A stretch of DNA of 28,884 nt. Source: Fimenecus sp964527585. Lineage in GTDB: Bacteria; Bacillota; Clostridia; Oscillospirales; Acutalibacteraceae. The stretch covers positions 1 through 28,884 of the forward strand of contig CAZGPE010000020.1 in assembly GCA_964527585.1 (NCBI GenBank), given 5' to 3'. Positions 13,677 through 21,982 of the stretch are shown here, in pieces. The notes below the pieces were generated by a model. That model made no database searches. It saw only the letters and a list, made by a program, of their open reading frames with translations, and was not told the origin of the DNA. The position numbers and the translations under genes are program-made. Every line of letters begins with the position of its first letter. The first letter of the stretch is position 1.

Positions 13677-15149
13677 ATGGAAAGAGAAAAATTCAGTTCC
13701 AGACTCGGTTTTATTTTAGTTTCGGCGGGTTGTGCCGTCGGTATAGGAAATGTGTGGAAGTTCCCGTATCTTTGCGGTATGTACGGCGGTGCGGCTTTCA
13801 TTTTAATGTATCTTGCGTTCCTTGTTATTCTCGGTTTTCCGATTCTCGTTGCGGAGTTTTCAATCGGCAGAGCGAGTAAGTTCGGAATGGGAAGAGCTTT
13901 TGAAGCTCTTGAACCCGAAGGAACAAAATGGCATAACCTTAAATGGATAAGCATTTTAGGATGCTTTCTTTTGATGTCGTTTTATACTATGGTTTCGGGA
14001 TGGATGCTCTATTACGCTTATCTTTCGGGAACGGGAAAACTCAGCGGTCTCTCGGTTGATGAGGTAGCGGATGTGTTTACACAAATGCTTTCGAATCCCG
14101 TTACAATGGGGATTTGGGCGTTTGTTGCGATTGTTGTATCGTTCGGCATTTGTGCGTTAGGCGTAAAAAACGGCGTTGAAAAAATAACAAAAGTTATGAT
14201 GACGCTGCTTATTGTACTTATGATAGTGCTTGCGGTTAACTCTGCTTTGCTGCCCAACGCAAAAGAAGGATTTAAGTTTTATCTTATCCCGAATTTGACT
14301 TCGGTTAAAGAACAAGGTTTGGGAACAATGATTTTTGCCGCAATGAGCCAGGCATTCTTTACGCTCAGTCTCGGTATCGGAGCAATGGAAATTTTCGGAA
14401 GTTATCTTGATAAGAAAAAGCGTCTTGCGGGCGAAGCGGTAAATGTTATGATTCTTGATACTTTTGTTGCGCTTACTGCCGGTTTTATTATTATTCCCGC
14501 TTGCTTTGCTTTCGGTGTTGAGCCGGATTCGGGTCCGTCTTTACTGTTTATAACGCTTCCGAATGTGTTTAACAAAATGGCAGGCGGAAGAATTTGGGGA
14601 ACTTGCTTCTTTATATTTATGTCGTTTGCGGCTCTTTCAACCGTTGTTGCGGTTTTTGAAAATCTTATTGCGACATTTATGGATATGAAGGGTTGGAAGC
14701 GCTCAAAGTCGGTTGCCGTAAACTTTGTAATCGTAACTGCGATTTCCGTTCCGGCTATATTGGGCTTTAACCTTCTTTCGTCCGTTCAGCCTTTGGGAGA
14801 AGGTACGGGAATAATGGATATGGAAGATTTCATTGTTTCATCAAACCTTTTGCCGTTGGGAAGTTTGCTGTTTGTTATGTTCTGCGTAAGAAAGAACGGA
14901 TGGGGATTTGAAAACTTCCTCAAAGAAGCAAACGAAGGCGAGGGAATGAAATTTCCGAAATGGGCAAGAGCATATATGCAGTATGTACTTCCCATAATTG
15001 TAACAATCGTTTATCTTAAAGGATATTACGATACTTTCTCAAAACAGCCTCTTACGGTAAGAGCCGGTTGGATGGCGTTTGCGGTTGTCCTTTTGTGTGT
15101 GATTTTCGGCGTTTCGCTGTTTACGGGAAGAAAGAAAAAAGTTAAATAA
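13677..15149 (+). CDS. Sodium-dependent transporter of the neurotransmitter:sodium symporter (NSS) family
   Basis: 490 aa, typical of bacterial NSS proteins (LeuT, MhsT, Tyt1 group), which import amino acids with Na+. The signature in TM1 is very clear: RLGFILVSAGCAVGIGNVWKFPY, with the unwound GIGN stretch that binds Na+ and substrate, followed by GGAAFILMYLAFLVILGFPI and EFSIGRAS. About eleven to twelve hydrophobic helices span the protein. The second half has SFAALSTVVAVFENL (TM8 Na+ site region). The C-terminus ends in a short basic tail (GRKKKVK). Substrate cannot be read from sequence; a hydrophobic or aromatic amino acid is likely by family. GGAGGTG precedes ATG 13677. Single gene with its own promoter and terminator. 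Confidence 0.93.
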   Translation: MEREKFSSRLGFILVSAGCAVGIGNVWKFPYLCGMYGGAAFILMYLAFLVILGFPILVAEFSIGRASKFGMGRAFEALEPEGTKWHNLKWISILGCFLLMSFYTMVSGWMLYYAYLSGTGKLSGLSVDEVADVFTQMLSNPVTMGIWAFVAIVVSFGICALGVKNGVEKITKVMMTLLIVLMIVLAVNSALLPNAKEGFKFYLIPNLTSVKEQGLGTMIFAAMSQAFFTLSLGIGAMEIFGSYLDKKKRLAGEAVNVMILDTFVALTAGFIIIPACFAFGVEPDSGPSLLFITLPNVFNKMAGGRIWGTCFFIFMSFAALSTVVAVFENLIATFMDMKGWKRSKSVAVNFVIVTAISVPAILGFNLLSSVQPLGEGTGIMDMEDFIVSSNLLPLGSLLFVMFCVRKNGWGFENFLKEANEGEGMKFPKWARAYMQYVLPIIVTIVYLKGYYDTFSKQPLTVRAGWMAFAVVLLCVIFGVSLFTGRKKKVK

Positions 15150-15164
15150 ATGCTTTTATAAAAG

Positions 15165-15199
15165 AAATCGGTTCTGTGAAAACACAGAACCGATTTTTG
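15165..15199. terminator. Bidirectional terminator between the NSS gene and the glycosidase operon
   Basis: A perfect 14-bp stem AAATCGGTTCTGTG (15165-15178) with its complement (15183-15196) and loop AAAA. T-rich sequence flanks it on each strand. The two flanking genes converge (stops at 15149 and 15201). Confidence 0.88.
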
Positions 15200-15200
15200 T

Positions 15201-15455
15201 TTACCATTTTCTTTTTGAGTGAGTGAGCGGACAGTGCTGATTTTTGAAAGCGCTGCGAAATTCCACATAGCATCCGCATTTCATACACACACCCGACAGT
15301 AAATGCTCACATTCTTTGCATAAAGAAAGACGGGACATATAAACACTGTCGGAAACTTTTTCTTCTTGCTTAAGGGATTTAATGCGCTCGGCTATATCGT
15401 TGTAAATATCTTTTTCCGCACATTCACGCAATAGACAGCGTTTGCACTTTTCCAT
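15201..15455 (-). CDS. Small Cys-rich, probably zinc-binding protein (DUF6171-like)
   Basis: 84 aa. The pattern is CKRCLLREC at the N-terminus (Cys4, Cys7, Cys12), a charged helical middle (IAERIKSLKQEEKVSDSVY) and a second cluster LCKECEHL, GVCMKCGCYVEFR and QHCP near the C-terminus. The spacing suggests two zinc sites. This layout matches what I recall of the DUF6171 family, of unknown function; that name is from memory. The ATG lies two bases after the stop of the arabinofuranosidase gene and there is no clear ribosome binding site, so it is probably translated by coupling. It is the last gene of the operon, before the terminator. Confidence 0.7.
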   Translation of the reverse strand: MEKCKRCLLRECAEKDIYNDIAERIKSLKQEEKVSDSVYMSRLSLCKECEHLLSGVCMKCGCYVEFRSAFKNQHCPLTHSKRKW

Positions 15456-15457
15456 AA

Positions 15458-16945
15458 TTATTTAACGGTGAATTTGACAACCGAACAAGCTGGGATTTCT
15501 GCGATGAAACCGTCTGCGGTTGCGGTGAATGAAGTGAATTCACGGATTTTTACATTTTCAGCGTTATTGAAATCGTTTTTGTCGTGAATATCGCCCGAAA
15601 GAATTTCCGCTTTGATTTCTTTAACTTCAAAATCTGCAATCTGGCATTTGATTTCAACGCTTTCGGTTGCCGAGTTGTTTGTAACGGTCGAATAAACCGT
15701 TCCGTTTGCGTCAATGGAAGCGGACTCTGTTATCTGAGGATACTTTTTATTCGAATTCATTTCCGAAATAAGTTCTTTCGAGGTTATATACGAACCGATG
15801 AGCGTATTTTCCTGATGGTCTTTATACATTTTGAAAACATAGTAAGTCGGAGTGAGAACCATTTTATCTGCATCGGTGAGAATTACGGATTGAAGAACAT
15901 TAACGGTTTGAGCGATATTTGCCATCATAACTCTGTCGGCGTGTTTGTTGAAAATGTTGAGGGTGAGACCTGCGACAATCGCATCACGCATTGTACTTTG
16001 CTGATAAAGGAAACCGGGATTTGTACCGGGTTCGACATCAAACCATGTACCCCATTCATCTACGATGAGCTGTAAGTTTCTGTCGGGAGCGATACTGTCC
16101 ATCATTTTAATATGGTTTGAAACGAGTTTTTCCATTTCGTATGCTCTTGATACGGTAGAGTCGTATTCCTTGACATCAAATTCAGTTGCGGAACCTTTAT
16201 GATCCCATATACCTGTCGGTACCGTGTAATAATGAAGAGAAAGTCCCGTAGCATAGTTTTTAACCTTATCCGTAACTTCTTTTGTCCAATGGTAGTCATT
16301 TCCGTTAGGCCCGCAGGCGATACGGTTTATATGATACCCCGCATTATAATCACGGACATAAGTGTTATATCTTTTGAAAAGACATCCGTAATATTCGGGA
16401 TCCATATTTCCGCCGCATCCCCAACTTTCGTTTCCGACACCGAAATATTTTATTTTCCAAGGTTCTTTGTGTCCGTTTTCCGCACGCAACTGAGCCATCG
16501 GCGAAACTCCGTCGAAGGTCATATATTCAACCCATTCGTTCATTTCTTCGACTGTCCCCGAGCCTACATTTCCGTTTATGTACGCATCACAGCCGAGCTG
16601 ACGGCAGAGCTCGAAAAATTCGTGAGTGCCGAAAGAGTTGTCTTCGACAACACCGCCCCAATGAGTGTTTATCATCTTTTTTCGGGTTTCTTTGGGGCCG
16701 ATACCGTCTTTCCAGTGGTATTCGTCCGCAAAGCATCCGCCCGGCCAACGCAGAACGGGAATTTCCATTTCTTTAAGGGCGTTTACGACATCGGTACGCA
16801 TACCGTTTACATTCGGAATTTCCGAATCTTCGCCTACAAACATTCCGTTGTAAATACATCTTCCGAGATGTTCGCTGAAATGACCGTAAATATCTTTGTT
16901 GATTTTACTGATTTTTTGATTTGGGTTGATTAAGTATTTTTCCAT
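15458..16945 (-). CDS. abfA: GH51 alpha-L-arabinofuranosidase
   Basis: 495 aa, normal for bacterial GH51. It removes arabinofuranosyl side groups from arabinoxylan, arabinan or their oligomers. There is no signal peptide, so it acts in the cytoplasm on imported oligosaccharides. Family motifs: YGHFSEHLGRCIYNGMFVG, VLRWPGGCFADEYHWKDGIG, KYFGVGNESWGCGGN with acid/base Glu173, and LIVDEWGTWFD with nucleophile Glu297. A C-terminal beta domain (about 385-495) completes the fold. CGGAGA precedes ATG 16945. It follows the GH3 gene by 17 nt in the same direction and is probably co-transcribed from the promoter at 19427-19455. Confidence 0.95.
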   Translation of the reverse strand: MEKYLINPNQKISKINKDIYGHFSEHLGRCIYNGMFVGEDSEIPNVNGMRTDVVNALKEMEIPVLRWPGGCFADEYHWKDGIGPKETRKKMINTHWGGVVEDNSFGTHEFFELCRQLGCDAYINGNVGSGTVEEMNEWVEYMTFDGVSPMAQLRAENGHKEPWKIKYFGVGNESWGCGGNMDPEYYGCLFKRYNTYVRDYNAGYHINRIACGPNGNDYHWTKEVTDKVKNYATGLSLHYYTVPTGIWDHKGSATEFDVKEYDSTVSRAYEMEKLVSNHIKMMDSIAPDRNLQLIVDEWGTWFDVEPGTNPGFLYQQSTMRDAIVAGLTLNIFNKHADRVMMANIAQTVNVLQSVILTDADKMVLTPTYYVFKMYKDHQENTLIGSYITSKELISEMNSNKKYPQITESASIDANGTVYSTVTNNSATESVEIKCQIADFEVKEIKAEILSGDIHDKNDFNNAENVKIREFTSFTATADGFIAEIPACSVVKFTVK

Positions 16946-16962
16946 AATAATTCTCCGTTTTA

Positions 16963-19392
16963 TTAAAGGTTTTTGCCTTTGTTTATTTTCAAAACAGCGT
17001 TGAGAACATTTTCCGCACTGCGCTGCATCTCTGCGAGGGTAATTCCGTCTTCTTTTCCGTAGGTTTCAAGCAAGGTTCCGTCGGAAGAGAAGTTTTTGCT
17101 CACCGCTGTTCTCGCTCCGGGCATAAGAACATCGACTTGCGCACGGACACGGTATGCGTTACCGTTGATTTCGGGAAACTCCGGTGAGGAGGCATAACGC
17201 ATCCACCAGTCTGTAACAACAACACCGTCATAGTTCCATTCGTTTCTTAAAACGGTTGTGCAAAGTTCGTAGTTGTAATGACTCCATACGCCGTTGATTT
17301 TATTGTAACTCGTCATAATGCTGACGGGCTTTGCCTTTTTTACGCAAATTTCAAATCCTTTTAAGTAAATTTCTCTTAAAGCACGCTGAGAGAGAACGGA
17401 ATTGTTGTAATTTCGGTTGTATTCCTGATTGTTGCAGGCGAAATGTTTAGGACAGGCGCTTACTCCGTTTTTTTGAATACCGATAACGGCGGCGCTTGCT
17501 ATTTCTCCGCTTACAACAGGATCTTCGGAATAATATTCAAAGTTTCTTCCGCAGAGAATATTGCGGTGAATATTCATTCCGGGAGCAAGTAAAACATCTG
17601 TTCCCTTCTGAACCATTTCACTGCCCATTTGTTCAAAAAGAGCCGTTGTCAGTTCAGTGTCCCAAGTGGAAGCGATTGCGGTAGCGCAAGGCATAAGAGA
17701 GCAAGATGAGATGAGTCGTATACCAGACGGTCCGTCGGTTGTGATAACGGGCGGAATTCCTTTATCTCTCAATGATTGAGAAACGCCCGCAAAAGCGCCT
17801 GCATTTCCCTTCGGACCGAGAGCGCTGTCCATCGGTCCTTCACCACGGGTGATGAGTTCAAGTTCATCGGGAGTTAACTGCGCTATGAAATCGCCCATAG
17901 ATGCTTTTTTATCACGAACATCTTTGAGTTTTATTCCGCTGTCGCCGGTGTAAACATAAGGTTTAGGTAAGGAATTTTCGACGGTTTCTTTTAGCGAAAC
18001 CGTTCTTGAAGGAACGGGAGCGTATGAAATTTTATGCTTACCGTTTTCGGTGATTCCTATAATTCTGTCGAAAACATCTTCTTTGTCAACTGCCATAACT
18101 TCGTTACAGCGACAGAGCGTTTTTGAGCAAGAACGGTTATGCGTGAAAACTTTTTTTAATTTGCGGCAACTGGTACCGATGAAGAAATCATAATCGCCGC
18201 TTTCGAGAATATAAGAGTTTGCAGTGTCGCTTGTCGGAATATCGTCATAAGACGAAAATGAATATTCATCGCAGACGAGAGTTAAAATCTGCTCTTCACC
18301 GGGCGCTAAAAGAGAAGTTTTAGCAAAAGCGGTTAAAACTTTTGACGGCTTTGAAAGTTTTCCGTCAGGAGCGGAGACATATAACTGTATAACTTCTTTT
18401 CCCGAATATGATCCGATATTTTTAACCTTGACTTCGGCACGGAATTTTCCGTCGGAAAACTCCGCTTTAAGCGTTTCTGCGGAGAAATCCGTATACGACA
18501 GACCGTATCCGAATTCATAAAGCACTTTTTCGGGACAGAATGTTTCAAAGTATCTGTATCCGACAAAAATATCTTCCGTATAGCAGTTTTTCTCTTTATT
18601 TCCGAAATTATCCGACGAGGGATAATCGCTGTATTTTAATGCGATTGTATCGGTGAGTTTTCCCGACGGAGAAACTTTTCCCGAAAGTACATCGCATACG
18701 GAATTTCCGCTTTCCATCCCGCCTTGCCAAACAATCATTATCGCTGAAAGTTTGTCTTTGTATGAGTTTATTTTCTCAAAGTCGGTAATGCTTCCGATAT
18801 TAAGAATAAGCACGGTCTTTTCAAAACACCGTGTTACCGAGTCAAGCAGTTTTATTTCACTGTCGGTAAGATAAAAACTACCTTTTTTAAGCGCATTTTC
18901 ACGGTCTTCACCGGCGGAACGGCCGATAACAACAAGGGCTTTGGTGTTTCTTTGAGAAGCGAGTTCGATTTCTTTTTCGGGAATTTTCATTTCGGGATAA
19001 AAACGGGGCCAATGTCCCCAAAATCCCGGATCAACCTGATGTTTTTGACTCCATACACGGTATTTTTCATCAAGTATGGGATCTGTTTTGAACGGTTTTT
19101 CGCTTTTTATCGAATCGGCAAGACTTATTTTGTACGGGGTACATACATCTCCGCCGGATCCGTTGCCGACAAAGAACCAGTCATACTGAACTCTTCCGAA
19201 AACCGCAACCGTATCATCTTGAGTGAAGGGCAATGCACCGTTGTTTTTTAACAGCACGCATCCGTCTGCACCGACTTGTCTTAACAGCGGAACGATTTTT
19301 TTATTGGGCTTTCCGCCGACGGTTTGACCGGCTTGCTTTTGAGCGAGCTCGTTACCCGTAATTTTTCGTATAACCGTATTGATAAGTTTCAT
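16963..19392 (-). CDS. GH3 beta-glycosidase with permuted domain order
   Basis: 809 aa, no signal peptide. GH3 enzymes are beta-glucosidases, beta-xylosidases and related retaining hydrolases. Here the domains are swapped: the alpha/beta sandwich that normally follows the barrel comes first (about 30-295, with the acid/base region GRSAGEDREN, Glu162), then a fibronectin-III-like domain (about 305-415), then the TIM barrel at the C-terminus (about 500-800) with TTDGPSGIR, KHFACNNQEYNR and the nucleophile Asp728 in VVVTDWW. Such inverted GH3 enzymes are known in Ruminococcus and relatives. The ATG at 19392 follows GGTGG; an in-frame TTG at 19425 would lie upstream of the predicted transcript start. 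Substrate is probably a beta-gluco- or xylo-oligomer given the GH51 neighbour. Confidence 0.93.
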   Translation of the reverse strand: MKLINTVIRKITGNELAQKQAGQTVGGKPNKKIVPLLRQVGADGCVLLKNNGALPFTQDDTVAVFGRVQYDWFFVGNGSGGDVCTPYKISLADSIKSEKPFKTDPILDEKYRVWSQKHQVDPGFWGHWPRFYPEMKIPEKEIELASQRNTKALVVIGRSAGEDRENALKKGSFYLTDSEIKLLDSVTRCFEKTVLILNIGSITDFEKINSYKDKLSAIMIVWQGGMESGNSVCDVLSGKVSPSGKLTDTIALKYSDYPSSDNFGNKEKNCYTEDIFVGYRYFETFCPEKVLYEFGYGLSYTDFSAETLKAEFSDGKFRAEVKVKNIGSYSGKEVIQLYVSAPDGKLSKPSKVLTAFAKTSLLAPGEEQILTLVCDEYSFSSYDDIPTSDTANSYILESGDYDFFIGTSCRKLKKVFTHNRSCSKTLCRCNEVMAVDKEDVFDRIIGITENGKHKISYAPVPSRTVSLKETVENSLPKPYVYTGDSGIKLKDVRDKKASMGDFIAQLTPDELELITRGEGPMDSALGPKGNAGAFAGVSQSLRDKGIPPVITTDGPSGIRLISSCSLMPCATAIASTWDTELTTALFEQMGSEMVQKGTDVLLAPGMNIHRNILCGRNFEYYSEDPVVSGEIASAAVIGIQKNGVSACPKHFACNNQEYNRNYNNSVLSQRALREIYLKGFEICVKKAKPVSIMTSYNKINGVWSHYNYELCTTVLRNEWNYDGVVVTDWWMRYASSPEFPEINGNAYRVRAQVDVLMPGARTAVSKNFSSDGTLLETYGKEDGITLAEMQRSAENVLNAVLKINKGKNL

Positions 19393-19426
19393 TTTAACCA
19401 CCGTAAAATTTATGATAATCAACAAT

Positions 19427-19455
19427 AGTATAACATCTTACTTTTACAAGGGCAA
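19427..19455 (-). promoter_or_regulatory. Promoter of the GH3-GH51 operon
   Basis: On the minus strand: TTGCCC (19450-19455), 17-bp spacer, TATACT (19427-19432), with TG one base before the -10. The start near 19420 leaves a short leader before ATG 19392. The imperfect -35 fits a regulated promoter. Confidence 0.6.
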
Positions 19456-19554
19456 TAATTATTTACTGTTAAGGATTTTAATGTGCAAAGTGCATAAATA
19501 AAGCCTTTGTAATTTTCTATATTGTTGAAAAAAAGTATTTTTTCGGTTTTCTTC

Positions 19555-19584
19555 TTGTAATATATATTTAAGGTATGATAAAAT
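19555..19584 (+). promoter_or_regulatory. Promoter of the tetR-kinase operon
   Basis: TTGTAA (19555-19560), 18-bp spacer, TAAAAT (19579-19584), with TG at 19576-19577 (extended -10). The -10 overlaps the inverted repeat at 19582-19602. Confidence 0.6.
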
Positions 19585-19602
19585 AACTAAATATAAGTTA
19601 TT
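19582..19602. promoter_or_regulatory. Inverted repeat overlapping the tetR start site, candidate TetR operator
   Basis: AATAACT (19582-19588) and AGTTATT (19596-19602) are perfect inverted arms separated by 7 bp. The repeat covers the end of the -10 and the expected start site, the classic place for an autorepressor. Confidence 0.5.
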
Positions 19603-19621
19603 AGGGACAAGGTGAGTTGCT

Positions 19622-20275
19622 TTGGATCTTCAAAAACATCATAAACCGACTTTCGACAATATTCCGAAAGAAAAAAGGGACAGGATAATCAGCGTAGCAA
19701 CCCGTGAGTTTGCGTTAAAAGGATTTGAAAACGCAAACATAAACGATATTGCGAAAAAATCCGAAATCAGTGTCGGATCGCTGTATAAGTATTTTGCAAA
19801 TAAACAGGATCTGTTTTTAACGATTGTCGGGTACAATATCGCTTCGATGGAGAAGCTGCTTATCGAACTTTCTCAAAGCGATCAGGACATTTTGCTCAAA
19901 GTCGAGCAGATTTTACGCACGGTGCAAAAGTTTTCGAAAGAAAACGAGCTTATAACAAGATTTTACAATGTTATGACGGGCGAAAGTAATCCACGCTTTG
20001 CCGCACATTTTGCGGATGCGATGGAGTCGATGACGGCAAGGATATATTATCTTGCGATTGAGCAGGGAAAAAAAGCGGGCGAAGTCAGAACCGATATAGA
20101 TTCTGCGTTTGCGGCATATTTGCTTGACAATATGTTTATGTCGTTACAGTTTTCTTATGCGTGCGATTATTATAAAGAACGCTTGAAGATATACTGCGGA
20201 AACGATATTCTCAATAAAGACGATTTTGTCGTTGAGCAGTGTCTTAAATTTATTAAGTCGGCACTTAAAAAATAA
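19622..20275 (+). CDS. TetR/AcrR-family transcriptional regulator
   Basis: 217 aa. The N-terminal helix-turn-helix (about 18-65) reads RDRIISVATREFALKGFENA, INDIAKKSEISVGSLYKYFA and NKQDLF, a textbook TetR domain. The rest is an all-helical ligand-binding domain. The start is TTG at 19622, with AAGGTGA at 19609-19615; no in-frame ATG near the HTH would leave it intact. It is divergent from the GH3-GH51 operon and 41 nt upstream of the sugar kinase with no terminator between, so it probably controls this locus, and itself through the inverted repeat in its promoter. Ligand unknown; sugar-linked TetR regulators are less usual than LacI, AraC or ROK types. Confidence 0.92.
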   Translation: MDLQKHHKPTFDNIPKEKRDRIISVATREFALKGFENANINDIAKKSEISVGSLYKYFANKQDLFLTIVGYNIASMEKLLIELSQSDQDILLKVEQILRTVQKFSKENELITRFYNVMTGESNPRFAAHFADAMESMTARIYYLAIEQGKKAGEVRTDIDSAFAAYLLDNMFMSLQFSYACDYYKERLKIYCGNDILNKDDFVVEQCLKFIKSALKK

Positions 20276-20316
20276 ATAAATAATATATTTATCATAAAGG
20301 AAAAGGGAGATACACA

Positions 20317-21924
20317 ATGGCAGAGGCTAAATATGTTATTGCGTACGATATAGGTACGACAGGAGTTAAAACCTGTATTTTTTCAATCGGAGACAAGATT
20401 GAACTTCTTGCGGCACAGAGTGAGGGATACAAACTTTATGTAATGCCCAACGGCGGTGCAGAGCAGGATCCTGACGAGTGGTGGGAAGCGATGAGAGACA
20501 GCACCAACACCGTTATGAAAAAATCCAAAATCGACAAGAAAGATATTTCCGGAATTTCTTTCTGCTCTCAAATGCAGGGTGTTGTTCTTGTTGATAAAGA
20601 TGCAAATGCCGTAAGGCGTGCATTCAGTTATATGGATCAGCGTGCAACCGAAGAACTCAAAGATGCAATGGGAAGCGGTCCTCAGATTGCAGGCGGAAAT
20701 GCGGTTAAGGTTTTGAAATCGCTTATGCTTACGGGTGCGGCTCCGCTTTCGGTTAAAGACCCCGTTTGGAAATATAAGTGGACACAGAAAAACGAACCCG
20801 AAAACTTTAAGAGGGTACATAAATGGCTTGATGTAAAAGAATATCTTATCGCAAGAATGACCGGCGAATTTGTAATGACTCACGATTCGGCATTTTCAAC
20901 GATGATTTACGACATCAAGAAAAAGACATGGAGCAAGGAAATGTGCAATATGCTCGGTGTCGACACAAAACATCTTGCAAAAATCGTTAAGTCAACAGAT
21001 AAAGTCGGCGAACTTACCGAAAAAGCGGCAAAGGAATTGGGACTTGCCGCAGGAACTGCGGTTTACGGCGGCGGCGGAGATGCTTCGCTTATCGGTGTAG
21101 GCGCAGGTGCGGTTGAACTCGGCGATACCCATATTTATCAGGGTACATCCGGATGGGTTTCAACGGTAGTTGACAAGTCGATAGTTGACACAAGCTCTAT
21201 GATTGCGGCTGTTGTAGGCGCAAAAGACGGACATTACAACTATTTTGCGGAACTTGAGACTGCGGGAAAATGCGTAGAGTGGGTAAAAGACCACCTTGCA
21301 CTTGACGAGATAGACATTTATCTTGATAAAAGCCATAACCTTAAACGCTCTAAAAACGATTACGAGACGGTTTACATTAACCTTTTCGAATATATGTCGG
21401 CAGTAATCGACGAAGTACCGGCAGGCTCCAACGGAGTTATTTTTACTCCTTGGCTTCACGGTAACCGTTGTCCGTTTGAAGATCCCAATTCAAGAGGAAT
21501 GTTCTTTAATATCAGTCTTGATACGGGTAAGGCGGAACTTATAAGAGCGGTTTACGAAGGTGTATGTTTCCATCTTCGTTGGTTCCTTGAAACTCAGGAT
21601 AAGAAGATTAAGACTTCGGAAACGGTAAGGTTTGTCGGCGGCGGAGCGCTTTCCGATGTAACCTGCCAGATTCTTGCGGACTGTACGGGAAGAACCGTAG
21701 AAACCGTTGACAGTCCTCAAAATATCGGTGCGGTAGGTGCCGCTATTACTATTGCCGTCGGTTTGGGAATGATTGACGACATTACTCAGGCAAAGAAACT
21801 TATTCCCGCAGCAAAGGTATTCAAACCCAACTTCGCACACAAGGCGGTTTATGACCGTAACTATAAAGCCTATGTAAATCTTTATAAAGCGAACAAGAAA
21901 AACTTTGAAATCCTTAACGGCTGA
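20317..21924 (+). CDS. FGGY-family carbohydrate kinase, xylulokinase-like
   Basis: 535 aa. FGGY kinases phosphorylate sugars such as xylulose, ribulose, gluconate or glycerol with ATP. The N-terminal phosphate loop is AYDIGTTGVKTCIFS, followed by AEQDPDEWWEAM, FCSQMQGVVLVD and YMDQRA (catalytic Asp region, near residue 107). The second half has YQGTSGWVSTV, FTPWLHGNRCPFEDPNSRGM (FGGY signature 2) and FVGGGALSDVTCQILADCTG (adenosine-binding region). Overall it reads most like xylulokinase, and the arabinofuranosidase and pentoside-type transporter nearby support a pentulose, but substrate is not proven. GGGAGA precedes ATG 20317. A strong hairpin terminator follows the stop codon directly. Confidence 0.88.
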   Translation: MAEAKYVIAYDIGTTGVKTCIFSIGDKIELLAAQSEGYKLYVMPNGGAEQDPDEWWEAMRDSTNTVMKKSKIDKKDISGISFCSQMQGVVLVDKDANAVRRAFSYMDQRATEELKDAMGSGPQIAGGNAVKVLKSLMLTGAAPLSVKDPVWKYKWTQKNEPENFKRVHKWLDVKEYLIARMTGEFVMTHDSAFSTMIYDIKKKTWSKEMCNMLGVDTKHLAKIVKSTDKVGELTEKAAKELGLAAGTAVYGGGGDASLIGVGAGAVELGDTHIYQGTSGWVSTVVDKSIVDTSSMIAAVVGAKDGHYNYFAELETAGKCVEWVKDHLALDEIDIYLDKSHNLKRSKNDYETVYINLFEYMSAVIDEVPAGSNGVIFTPWLHGNRCPFEDPNSRGMFFNISLDTGKAELIRAVYEGVCFHLRWFLETQDKKIKTSETVRFVGGGALSDVTCQILADCTGRTVETVDSPQNIGAVGAAITIAVGLGMIDDITQAKKLIPAAKVFKPNFAHKAVYDRNYKAYVNLYKANKKNFEILNG

Positions 21925-21933
21925 TTGATTTTC

Positions 21934-21962
21934 GGGCAGATTTTTTAATCTGCCCTTTTTTT
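21934..21962 (+). terminator. Terminator between sugar kinase and transporter, just upstream of the transporter start
   Basis: GGGCAGATT (21934-21942) pairs perfectly with AATCTGCCC (21947-21955) around a TTTT loop and is followed by seven T (21956-21962). Only 20 nt separate the T-run from the transporter ATG at 21983, and I see no promoter in between. Confidence 0.9.
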
Positions 21963-21982
21963 GTAAACAAATGGGGGTAAAA

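Noticed and set aside
16199..16933. 244-codon plus-strand frame opposite the GH51 gene
   Set aside because: Antisense to a complete GH51 enzyme with both catalytic residues; no ribosome binding site.
19481..19495. Repeat of GTGCA in ATGTGCAAAGTGCAT between GH3 and tetR, considered as an operator or cre site
   Set aside because: It is not a true palindrome and does not match the CcpA cre consensus; it lies away from both promoters.
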